A DNA stretch of 8,520 bases from an uncultured Campylobacter sp. GTDB taxonomy: Bacteria; Campylobacterota; Campylobacteria; Campylobacterales; Campylobacteraceae. Position numbers and translations under genes: made by a program. This document shows positions 1 to 5,211 of the stretch, one piece after another. Under the pieces are notes generated by a model. It saw only the letters and a list, made by a program, of their open reading frames with translations, ran no database searches and had not been told where the DNA came from. The stretch's first letter is position 1. The number at the start of each line of letters is the position of its first letter. The DNA is taken from contig NZ_CALJPC010000062.1 in the NCBI RefSeq assembly GCF_937981295.1, forward strand, positions 1 to 8,520, read 5' to 3'.

Positions 1-125
1 CTTGCGCCGCTTGGCACTATCGCGCTTGCTACGGTGCCGTCGCTTAGAGCCACGGTCGCCTTCACGGTCGGGTTGCCGCGACTATCTAACACCTCTATCG
101 CATAAACATCTTCGATATAAATCAT
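1..125 (-). CDS. eno: Enolase, N-terminal part (gene runs off the left edge)
   Basis: Enolase interconverts 2-phosphoglycerate and phosphoenolpyruvate in cytosolic glycolysis/gluconeogenesis and is a known RNA-degradosome partner in some bacteria. Only about the first 40 residues are present. They read MIYIEDVYAIEVLDSRGNPT followed by a segment ending IVPSGA, the conserved enolase N-terminus (E-x-LDSRGNPT and VPSGAST). I chose the ATG at 125 because it gives the MxxIED spacing remembered for C. jejuni enolase and lies 7 nt after GGAG. An in-frame ATG one codon upstream (128) is the alternative. The start overlaps the recA stop as TGATG, so the two genes are probably translationally coupled in one leftward operon. 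The rest of the gene is outside the window. Confidence 0.95.
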   Translation of the reverse strand, partial: MIYIEDVYAIEVLDSRGNPTVKATVALSDGTVASAIVPSGA

Positions 126-1168
126 CATTCATCTCCACTTTGTAAATTTTCTTCATCGTCCGCGTCTGTGCTGAAATTTACGCTACCCATTTGCTCGCGG
201 ATCTTTGCAGTGATCTCTTCGGCGACAGCAGGGTTATTCTCTAGATAAATTTTAGCGTTTTCGCGACCTTGTCCTAGCTTCGTATCGCCGTAGCTGAACC
301 ACGCGCCGCTTTTATCGACGATATCGAGCTTGACGCCGTAATCGATCAACTCACCCACCTTGCTGATACCCTTGCCGAACATTATGTCAAATTCCGCGAT
401 CTTAAACGGCGGCGCCACTTTGTTTTTCACGACTTTGACCTTGGCGCGGTTGCCGATGCTCTCTTCGTTTTGTTTCAAAGTAGCGATCTTGCGTATATCG
501 ATGCGCACCGAAGCGTAAAATTTAAGCGCATTGCCACCAGTCGTGGTCTCTGGCGTGCCGTAGCCCATCGCGCCGATCTTCATACGGATTTGATTGATAA
601 AGATCACCGTCGTATTCATCTTGTGCACGACGCCCGCGAGCTTGCGCAGCGCCTGGCTCATAAGTCGCGCCTGAAGCCCTACGTGCTGATCGCCCATATC
701 GCCCTCGATCTCGTTTTTCGGCGTGAGCGCAGCGACGCTATCTACGACGATAAGATCGATCGCGCCGCTCTTTGCCAGGGTTTCTACGATGTCAAGCGCC
801 TGCTCTCCGAAGTCGGGCTGGCTGACGTAGAGATTGTCGGTATCGACGCCTAAATTTGAAGCGTATTTGACGTCTAGTGCGTGCTCGGCGTCTACAAATG
901 CGCAAATTCCGCCCGCTTTTTGGCATTCGGCGATTATGTGAAGCGTAAGCGTCGTCTTACCCGAGCTCTCAGGCCCGTAAACCTCGATGATACGCCCCTT
1001 CGGCACGCCGCCGATGCCAAGCGCGATGTCAAGCCCCACAGAGCCCGTAGAGATGGCGTCTATCGGCTCGACCTGCTTATCGCCCAGCCGCACCAGCGTG
1101 CCCTTGCCGAAAGCTTTGTCGATCGATTTTAGCGCCGCATCCAGCGTCTTTTTCTTTCCCTCGTCCAT
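125..1168 (-). CDS. recA: Recombinase RecA
   Basis: RecA is the cytosolic DNA-dependent ATPase that forms filaments on single-stranded DNA, drives homologous pairing and strand exchange, and acts as co-protease for self-cleaving LexA/CI-type repressors. The 347-residue product is a normal length. Visible motifs are Walker A GPESSGKTT (65-73), the strand LIVVDSVAAL with the Walker B Asp (139-148), loop L1 around EGDMGDQHVG (155-164), and loop L2 beginning NQIRMKIGAMGYGTPETTTG (192-211). An acidic C-terminal tail (DADDEENLQSGDE) is typical of bacterial RecA. The ATG at 1168 has an AAGGA ribosome site 5 nt upstream. The gene is intact and overlaps eno by one base. It is housekeeping here, but matters to the prophage because the phage repressor is of the RecA-responsive class. 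Confidence 0.98.
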   Translation of the reverse strand: MDEGKKKTLDAALKSIDKAFGKGTLVRLGDKQVEPIDAISTGSVGLDIALGIGGVPKGRIIEVYGPESSGKTTLTLHIIAECQKAGGICAFVDAEHALDVKYASNLGVDTDNLYVSQPDFGEQALDIVETLAKSGAIDLIVVDSVAALTPKNEIEGDMGDQHVGLQARLMSQALRKLAGVVHKMNTTVIFINQIRMKIGAMGYGTPETTTGGNALKFYASVRIDIRKIATLKQNEESIGNRAKVKVVKNKVAPPFKIAEFDIMFGKGISKVGELIDYGVKLDIVDKSGAWFSYGDTKLGQGRENAKIYLENNPAVAEEITAKIREQMGSVNFSTDADDEENLQSGDE

Positions 1169-1195
1169 GTTTTTCCTTAAAAATAAATTCGTTTG

Positions 1196-1201
1196 ATTTT
1201 A
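1196..1201 (-). promoter_or_regulatory. Candidate -10 box of the recA-eno promoter
   Basis: On the minus strand the hexamer TAAAAT, preceded by TTTGG, lies 27 nt upstream of the recA ATG and would give a leader of about 20 nt. Campylobacter sigma-70 promoters depend on the -10 box and periodic T-rich upstream DNA rather than a -35 box. The sequence further upstream is AT-rich but has no good -35. No LexA box was recognised, in line with LexA being absent from Campylobacter. This is inferred from position and sequence only. Confidence 0.35.
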
Positions 1202-1356
1202 CCAAATTTGAAATGAATTTTTGATTATTCGCGCAAATTTGGCGTGGCATCGGAATTTGAAATTTTTAAGGAGCGTAAAAGTTCTGCGCGGTAAGCGGAG
1301 AGCATTAAATTTAGCCTTTTAAAGAGCCTCGATTTTTCACGTTTTTCTTTAGAAAT

Positions 1357-1374
1357 TCCTCATTTTTATGAGGG
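1357..1374. repeat. Perfect short palindrome upstream of mqnD
   Basis: CCTCAT-TTTT-ATGAGG forms a 6-bp perfect stem with a 4-nt loop, extendable by a T-G pair. It sits just upstream of the mqnD -10 box, across where a -35 box would be, in the 297-bp divergent recA/mqnD intergenic region. It lacks a T-tract on the plus strand, so it is not a good terminator. It could be a regulator-binding site or a chance hairpin. Nothing else is recognisable in 1169-1465 apart from the two promoters. Confidence 0.3.
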
Positions 1375-1391
1375 CTGTAGCAAAATTTCAC

Positions 1392-1397
1392 TATAAT
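1392..1397 (+). promoter_or_regulatory. Candidate mqnD promoter (-10 TATAAT)
   Basis: A consensus TATAAT preceded by AT-rich sequence gives a predicted transcription start near 1404 and a leader of about 60 nt before the TTG start of mqnD. The 17-bp-spaced -35 position reads TGAGGG, which is not a match, as is usual for Campylobacter housekeeping promoters. Confidence 0.5.
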
Positions 1398-1465
1398 TTC
1401 GCAACATTTTGGAATCAAGCTGCGCACCGCGCGCGAAATTTAAAGCGGAGCAAAAAGGATAAAAT

Positions 1466-2362
1466 TTGAAGATTTTTAAGCATATAAACGTCGCCCACTC
1501 ACCCGACGCCGACGATATTTTTATGTATAAGGCGATTGATTTCGGTTGGGTGAGCTCCAAAAATCTAAAGCTTAGCGCCACGGCGCTTGATATCCAGACG
1601 CTAAACGACGAGGCGCTAAAGGGCACCTATGAGGCCACGGCGATTAGCTTCGCGTTATATCCGCTTATCTGCGACGAATACGCGCTTTTGCGCACGGCGG
1701 TGAGCTTCGGCGAGGGCTACGGACCAAAGCTGGTTAAGAAAAAGGGCGCGATTTTAAAGCGAAATTTCAAGGTCGCGCTAAGCGGCAAGCACACGACAAA
1801 CGCCCTGCTTTTTCGCATGGCATACCCGCAGGCGCGCGTGATTTATAAAAATTTCCTAGAGATCGAGAGCGCTGTCTTAAGCGGCGAGGTGGACGCGGGC
1901 GTGCTGATACACGAGAGCATTTTGGACTTTTCGGACGAGCTTTGCGTGGAGCGCGAGATCTGGGATATCTGGAGCGAGCTAGCGGGCGAAAATTTACCGC
2001 TGCCGCTAGGAGGTATGGCGGTTCGCCGCAGCCTGCCGATAACGGACGCCATCGAGTGCGAGCGCGTGCTAACGGAGGGCGTGCGCATCGCCACCGCGCA
2101 TAAGCCGCTTTTGTCGCAGATGCTTCTCGAGCGAAATCTCATTCGCGTGGACGACGCAAAGCTCGAAAAATATCTGAGCCTTTATGCCAACGAGGCCTCG
2201 ATCGAGCTTTCGGGGGCGCAGATAAAGGCGGTAGATAGGCTATTTGAGCTTGGTTACGAGCGCGGATTTTACCCTGCGCCGATTAGCGCGCAGGAGAATT
2301 TTATCCCGCGCGAATATAACGAGATTCGCTTTACGGACTGCGGCGGGCAAAACCCGATGTAA
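1466..2362 (+). CDS. mqnD: MqnA/MqnD-family menaquinone biosynthesis protein, probably 1,4-dihydroxy-6-naphthoate synthase MqnD
   Basis: MqnD converts cyclic dehypoxanthine futalosine to 1,4-dihydroxy-6-naphthoate in the futalosine route to menaquinone, the respiratory quinone of Campylobacter. The 298-residue product has a periplasmic-binding-protein-like fold but no signal peptide, so it should be cytosolic. MqnD rather than MqnA is supported by the N-terminal HSPDADDIFMYKAI (residues 11-24), which matches the family's SPCPNDTF-type motif. GVLIHE, carrying the conserved His proposed to be catalytic, and the LPLPLGGMAVRR block with the preceding Trp also fit. Translation starts at TTG, 6 nt after AAAAAGGA; no better ATG lies upstream in frame. 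The C-terminus ends in frame and looks complete. The gene is monocistronic or leads into the 600-bp non-coding region before murB. The family call is firm; D versus a close paralogue is less so. Confidence 0.82.
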   Translation: MKIFKHINVAHSPDADDIFMYKAIDFGWVSSKNLKLSATALDIQTLNDEALKGTYEATAISFALYPLICDEYALLRTAVSFGEGYGPKLVKKKGAILKRNFKVALSGKHTTNALLFRMAYPQARVIYKNFLEIESAVLSGEVDAGVLIHESILDFSDELCVEREIWDIWSELAGENLPLPLGGMAVRRSLPITDAIECERVLTEGVRIATAHKPLLSQMLLERNLIRVDDAKLEKYLSLYANEASIELSGAQIKAVDRLFELGYERGFYPAPISAQENFIPREYNEIRFTDCGGQNPM

Positions 2363-2969
2363 AGCGAGCGAGGTTAAAATTTAGTTGAAATTTGAGCCTT
2401 GCTTCGGCTGATTTTGCTCGGAACACGCCCCTTCGTTTCGGCTAAATTTCTAGGCGTTAAGGGGTTTGTGCCTCGGCGAAAATTTTACTTTGGCGTAAGG
2501 GTAGACGCGAGGTAGAATTTTACCCCGCGTTCTTGCCGTGGCGGTGCAGCCCCTTCGCCGCTTTTGGGTTTAGCTGCGGAGTGCGACGTGAATTTAAATT
2601 TGCGCGTAAAATTTAGCGCCGAGCTTGCCGCGGATTTTGCCGCTGAGCGCGTCAATCGACCGCGCTGTGGCGCCATTGTCGCGGCGCGATGTTCCATCTC
2701 AAATTTAGGCTACGCAGCGATGAAATTTTGCAGCGCGGCGCTACATTGCGCGGTTGTATTTTGTACCGCAGAGTGCGAGTTGCGCGTGCGACGTAGTGCG
2801 CCGCTGAAAACGTATCGAAAGCGAGCTAAATTTAATCGCAGCAGCAGCGTTAAATTTTGAAATAGCGTTCGCGTTTCGCACTGTGCCGTGCGGCTCGACA
2901 GTATCGTTAAATTTTAAAGCGGCGGGCGGCTAGCGCAAAATTTAGAAATGAAATTTAAAAGGCAAAATT
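2363..2969. other. 607-bp region without a recognisable gene between mqnD and murB
   Basis: This stretch is rich in AAATTT and GC-rich alternating blocks. It has open frames on both strands, including 98 codons at 2564-2860, but none looks like a protein: composition is Ala/Arg/Cys-biased, there are no ribosome sites, and no domain is evident. In C. jejuni I recall fliQ, a flagellar export-gate membrane protein of about 90 residues, in this slot. No hydrophobic ORF of that kind is present in any frame. The region contains a stretch resembling part of murB (separate entry). I saw no tRNA or convincing terminator. It may be decayed DNA left after loss of fliQ. Confidence 0.5.
2588..2662 (+). 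pseudogene. Decayed duplicate of an internal murB segment
   Basis: Positions 2619-2662 align without gaps to murB 3472-3515 at 32 of 44 bases. By my count all 12 differences are transitions, a pattern expected of common ancestry rather than chance. In the same reading frame the peptides are AELAADFAAERVNRP and TELAADFAAKRANQP. Weaker similarity continues leftward to about 2588 with small gaps (GAATTTAAATTT against GAGTTTAAAATTT). To the right, the MurB active-site motif GSCFKNP is not preserved. It cannot encode a functional enzyme. Alternatively it is a copy of a repeat dispersed through this genome that happens to overlap murB. Confidence 0.45.
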
Positions 2970-3761
2970 TTGAAAACAAAGCAGATAGATTTTAGCAAAT
3001 ACACCTCCGTGCGCATCGGCGGGAGTTTCGCGGTGCAAATTTTAAAAGACGAGGCCGATTTTGCGGAGTTTGAGAGCATAGCGGGGGGCGCGATCATCGG
3101 CGGCGGCAACAATCTGCTCATCTCGCCCGCACCGCCGCACCTTGCGATGCTAAGCGAGGAGTTTGACCGCATAAGCTTAAGCGGAGACGTCCTTAGCATC
3201 GGGGCTACGACGAAGTCGGGTAAAATTTACAACTTCTCCAAAAAGCAGGGTCTCGGCGGCTTTGAGTTTTTGCGAAACATCCCGGGCACGCTCGGCGGGT
3301 TAATCAAAATGAACGCGGGGCTCGCCGGCGCTAGCATCAGCGATAGCCTGCTTGCCGTGCGCCTAACGCGCGGCTGGGTGGAGCGCGAGCGGATAAGCTT
3401 CGGCTACCGAAGAAGCGGGATCGAGGAGCCGATTTTGGGCGCCGAGTTTAAAATTTCGCGCGGCTTTGATACCGAACTCGCCGCGGATTTCGCTGCCAAA
3501 CGCGCCAACCAGCCAAAGGGAGCGAGCTTTGGAAGCTGTTTTAAAAACCCGCCGAATGACGCCGCGGGCAGGCTGATCGAAGCGGCGGGGCTTAAGGGCC
3601 ACGCGATCGGCGGAGCGAAATTTAGCGAGCAGCACGCCAATTTCATCATAAATTTCGGCGGCGCGAGCTTTGAGGATGTGATTGCGCTCATAAATTTAGC
3701 GCAAAGCCGCGTTTTTGAGGAATTTGGTATCGAACTGGAAACCGAGGTCGTGGTGCTATAA
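2970..3761 (+). CDS. murB: UDP-N-acetylenolpyruvoylglucosamine reductase MurB
   Basis: MurB is the cytosolic flavoprotein that reduces UDP-GlcNAc-enolpyruvate with NADPH to UDP-MurNAc, the second committed step of peptidoglycan synthesis. The 263-residue product is short, as in epsilonproteobacteria. The FAD-binding part shows GGGNNLLI (44-51) and GGFEFLRNIPGTLGGLIKMN (96-115). FGYRRS (144-149) carries the substrate-binding Arg. GSCFKNP (188-194) holds the proton-donor position, Cys here where many MurBs have Ser. AGRLIEAAGLKG (199-210), SEQHANFIIN (219-228) and the terminal ETEV with the catalytic Glu (259) follow. The start is TTG, 7 nt after AAAAGG; the ATG at 2948 is out of frame. The gene is intact and is the last clear host gene before the prophage. 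Confidence 0.95.
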   Translation: MKTKQIDFSKYTSVRIGGSFAVQILKDEADFAEFESIAGGAIIGGGNNLLISPAPPHLAMLSEEFDRISLSGDVLSIGATTKSGKIYNFSKKQGLGGFEFLRNIPGTLGGLIKMNAGLAGASISDSLLAVRLTRGWVERERISFGYRRSGIEEPILGAEFKISRGFDTELAADFAAKRANQPKGASFGSCFKNPPNDAAGRLIEAAGLKGHAIGGAKFSEQHANFIINFGGASFEDVIALINLAQSRVFEEFGIELETEVVVL

Positions 3762-3928
3762 AAGGAAATTCGTATATTTTGCCCCGACTAAACTTACTCG
3801 GTTGTCCATTCCGTCTTTTTTGCACTGGATTTTTTTATGCTTTGAATTTTAAAATACCGACGAAATCGTCAAATTTAAAAGCGCTCGAATACAGTGCGCC
3901 GATGATACTAACTGTCGTTTCATCGCTT

Positions 3929-3954
3929 AAAATAGTCGCTACAAAAATAGTCCG
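3929..3954 (+). repeat. Two AAAATAGTC repeats, candidate transposase-binding sites at the left end
   Basis: AAAATAGTCGC (3929-3939) recurs as AAAATAGTCCGC (3944-3955), offset 15 bp, just inside the TGTCGTTTC at 3913. Related AAATAG-plus-C sequences occur at 4063, 4191 and 4234. MuA-class transposases bind several directly repeated sites at each end, so this fits a left end. The consensus is not that of phage Mu itself and I cannot verify it without the right end. Confidence 0.35.
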
Positions 3955-4121
3955 CAAAAGCAATCAATTTTATCCCGTTTATCTCGCCGTGAAAAACAGT
4001 TGTTGAATTTGATAAATCTCATATAAAAGGTAAAAAAGTGAGATTGGCAAAAAATTCGGAGCAAATAGCGATTTGGGCGATATTTGTAAGCATATAGGGT
4101 TGAGGTAAAAAATGAGAAACT

Positions 4122-4158
4122 AAAATGCGAATTTTGCAATTTTCGCGCATTTTTTTTT
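4122..4158 (+). terminator. Probable rho-independent terminator, rightward
   Basis: AAAATGCG (4122-4129) pairs with CGCATTTT (4146-4153) around a 16-nt loop. The stem runs directly into nine consecutive T residues (4150-4158). This is the classic form for the plus strand. It would stop transcription entering from murB or the host flank before it reaches, antisense, the repressor gene. The stem is only 8 bp and half AT, so strength is uncertain. Confidence 0.5.
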
Positions 4159-4174
4159 CACATTTTTGAAAACG

Positions 4175-4188
4175 AGCCCTAGGGGGCT
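4175..4188 (-). terminator. Possible terminator of the repressor transcript, leftward
   Basis: AGCCC (4175-4179) and GGGCT (4184-4188) form a GC-rich stem around TAGG. Read on the minus strand it is followed by CGTTTTC, a weak T-tract. It lies about 55 bp beyond the repressor stop codon, a sensible place for that gene's terminator. Confidence 0.35.
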
Positions 4189-4247
4189 TCAAAATAGCTT
4201 CAAAGTTCTTTCAAAAAGCTTCAAAATCCCTAAAAATAGGCTTCAAA
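4186..4247. repeat. Helically phased GCTTCAAA array at the 3' end of the repressor gene
   Basis: GCTTCAAA occurs four times exactly, at 4186, 4197, 4218 and 4240, with a degenerate copy (TTCTTTCAAA, aligned at 4211). Measured at the shared TCAAA, spacings are 11, 11, 10 and 22 bp, so every copy falls on the same face of the helix. The last copy overlaps the repressor stop codon. The array could be a protein-binding site in the phage left end, for the transposase, repressor or a host factor. Confidence 0.55.
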
Positions 4248-4947
4248 TCACGCAGCGCAAAACCTTGCCGACGATTTGTACTCGGATCTCGTCATTCGGT
4301 CCTATCTCATAGCTGCGGTATTCTTGATTGACGCTATTAACAAAAAGCGTGCCGTTTGGGTGCTTTTGTAGCAATTTTACCATAAAATTTCCGCCGAAAT
4401 CTATGATATAAAGTCCATCCCCATCGAAGCTCGGCCCCATGCGGGCTATAACCCAGCTATCCGGATAGAGCATCGGTATCATCGAATATCCGACGACTTT
4501 GAGGCAGCGGATATTATGCTCGTTTACGGGTAAATTAAAAAGCATCCGAGAAAAAGGCACGAGCACGTCCGTATCGTATACTTCGACGCCTTCGATATCG
4601 GCGCTCTCGCCCGCACCGACGACCGAGCTCAGCTTGCGGATGAAAATTTGATCCTCTGCGATCTGCTCTTTTTGTGACTTTTTAAGGTTCGCGGGACTAA
4701 GGGACAAATTGGGGGACGACTTATGGACACTTATGGACAAACCATTGGACATCTTGTCGTTTAAAAAATAAGATATATTTACACCAAACGCAGAAGCTAT
4801 TTTTTCTAAATTTAGTTGTGTAATATTTCCTTTGCCGCTTTCATATAATTGTATGCTGGACTTGCCAACACCTGATTTTTCAGCCAAATCGCCTTGCGTC
4901 CATTCTTTATTTTCTCGCAAAGACCTAATCTTTTGTGCTAAATTCAT
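4243..4947 (-). CDS. Phage repressor: XRE helix-turn-helix plus S24 (LexA/CI-type) self-cleaving protease
   Basis: This 234-residue protein should hold the lysogenic state by binding the operator region just upstream of its own gene. Residues 1-60 are an XRE/CI-like HTH domain (WTQGDLAEKSGVGKSSIQLY, helices about 17-37). Residues 65-100 are a Ser-rich linker. Residues 105-234 are an S24 peptidase domain with a plausible Ala-Gly cleavage site in VVGAGES (112-113), nucleophile Ser155 in GYSMIPML and general-base Lys191 in FMVKLLQ. The Ser-Lys spacing is like that in LexA. By homology, RecA filaments would promote self-cleavage and so induction, unlike phage Mu's own repressor, which is not of this class. 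The ATG is 4 nt after AAGGGGA. The gene is divergent from the ner-like gene. It is intact; function as the lysogeny repressor is inferred from domain and position. Confidence 0.88.
   Translation of the reverse strand: MNLAQKIRSLRENKEWTQGDLAEKSGVGKSSIQLYESGKGNITQLNLEKIASAFGVNISYFLNDKMSNGLSISVHKSSPNLSLSPANLKKSQKEQIAEDQIFIRKLSSVVGAGESADIEGVEVYDTDVLVPFSRMLFNLPVNEHNIRCLKVVGYSMIPMLYPDSWVIARMGPSFDGDGLYIIDFGGNFMVKLLQKHPNGTLFVNSVNQEYRSYEIGPNDEIRVQIVGKVLRCVI
4694..4751. repeat. Phased GGAC repeats within the repressor linker-coding region
   Basis: On the plus strand GGAC starts at 4694, 4702, 4714, 4725, 4735 and 4747. Two of the copies sit in a tandem ACTTATGGAC duplication (4719-4728 and 4729-4738). 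Spacing from 4702 on is 10-12 bp. The segment encodes the Ser-rich hinge between the HTH and protease domains. Simple slippage in an unconstrained hinge is the default reading; a DNA-binding role for this phased array is possible. Confidence 0.5.
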
Positions 4948-4965
4948 AAAATCCCCTTGACAAAC

Positions 4966-4977
4966 CTAATAAATTAG
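4966..4977. promoter_or_regulatory. Candidate operator palindrome CTAAT-AA-ATTAG
   Basis: A perfect 12-bp inverted repeat lies between the -35 and -10 boxes of the early promoter and upstream of the leftward repressor gene. It is followed by a second palindrome, ATTATAAT (4978-4985), that overlaps the -10. The half-site context ACCTAAT recurs at 4923 inside the start of the repressor gene and near 5321. Position makes it a likely site for the S24 repressor, the Ner-like protein or both; which one is unknown. Confidence 0.6.
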
Positions 4978-4983
4978 ATTATA
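4978..4983 (-). promoter_or_regulatory. Candidate repressor promoter (-10 TATAAT on the minus strand)
   Basis: The same AT-rich core that holds the rightward -10 reads TATAAT on the minus strand. This gives a predicted leftward start near 4971 and a leader of about 24 nt before the repressor ATG. No -35 is present. The two promoters would overlap face to face, so firing would be mutually exclusive, a common lysogeny-switch design. Confidence 0.4.
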
Positions 4984-5027
4984 ATTTCGACATCTATACC
5001 AAAATTATATCAAAGGAAGCTTAAACG

Positions 5028-5210
5028 ATGATAGATTTTATCGGTAACGTAAAAAGCGGCGGGGTAGCGGAGCAAATCCAAATCAAGACGAATAAAACTC
5101 TAAAGCGTTTTTGTCGCGAGAATAACCTAAGCTATAGTAGCATTTTAAACGGGTACTACTCCAAAAAAGCCAAGAATACCTTTAAAAAAGTCGGGATAAA
5201 AGTAGCCTAA
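5028..5210 (+). CDS. Small Ner/Cro-like phage DNA-binding protein
   Basis: This 60-residue basic protein is the first rightward early gene, in the place where Mu encodes Ner, the negative regulator of early and repressor transcription. Residues 24-54 (TLKRFCRENNLSYSSILNGY then a Lys-rich helix) have the look of a compact HTH, with the LxxFCxENNLSYxxxxxxLNG pattern familiar in phage Cro/gp16-like regulators. ATG is 10 nt after AAAGGA. The stop is separated from the next ATG by one base, implying coupled translation with the MuA N-terminal ORF. The Ner role is inferred from position and fold resemblance; overall sequence similarity to Mu Ner was not assessed. Confidence 0.65.
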   Translation: MIDFIGNVKSGGVAEQIQIKTNKTLKRFCRENNLSYSSILNGYYSKKAKNTFKKVGIKVA

Positions 5211-5211
5211 T

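Larger units (their letters stand above)
3762..4242. other. Host-phage transition region without a convincing gene
   Basis: These 481 bp separate murB from the prophage repressor. The left part (3762 to about 3912) has host-like AAATTT-rich sequence. The right part holds the candidate phage left end, two hairpins and a repeat array, described separately. The longest open frames (75 codons at 3779-4006 plus, 66 codons at 3939-4139 minus) lack good ribosome sites and resemble no protein I know. A 19-codon frame starts at GTG 4038 after AAAGG and ends at 4097; its translation is MRLAKNSEQIAIWAIFVSI, but nothing supports that it is used. Confidence 0.5.
4957..4985 (+). promoter_or_regulatory. Early rightward promoter of the prophage (TTGACA-17-TATAAT)
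   Basis: TTGACA (4957-4962) and TATAAT (4980-4985) are both exact consensus hexamers with an ideal 17-bp spacer. The start would fall near 4992, giving a leader of about 36 nt to the ner-like ATG. It should drive ner, muA and muB. A perfect -35 is unusual for Campylobacter, whose housekeeping promoters largely lack one. The operator palindrome sits in the spacer, so repressor binding would block polymerase directly. Confidence 0.85.

Noticed and set aside
470..853. 127-codon open frame on the plus strand, antisense to recA
   Set aside because: It is the mirror of a highly conserved gene, has no ribosome site and reads as Arg/His/Asp-rich sequence without any domain.
1466..2362. MqnA (chorismate dehydratase) or a general solute-binding protein
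   Set aside because: There is no signal peptide, and the SPDADDIF, IHE and LPLPLGG motifs fit MqnD better.
2564..2860. 98-codon open frame between mqnD and murB
   Set aside because: No ribosome site, Cys/Ala/Arg-biased composition, and part of it is explained by the murB-like decayed segment; not FliQ-like.
3779..4006. 75-codon TTG-start frame after murB
   Set aside because: The ribosome-like AAAGGA is 12 nt away, the sequence resembles no protein I know, and it crosses the candidate phage end.
4001..4010. TGTTGAATTT as an alternative phage left terminus
   Set aside because: It begins with TGT but lacks nearby direct repeats, unlike 3913; kept only as a fallback.
4038..4097. 19-codon GTG frame with AAAGG 7 nt upstream
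   Set aside because: Too short to support from sequence alone; no neighbouring gene it could serve as a leader for on the plus strand.
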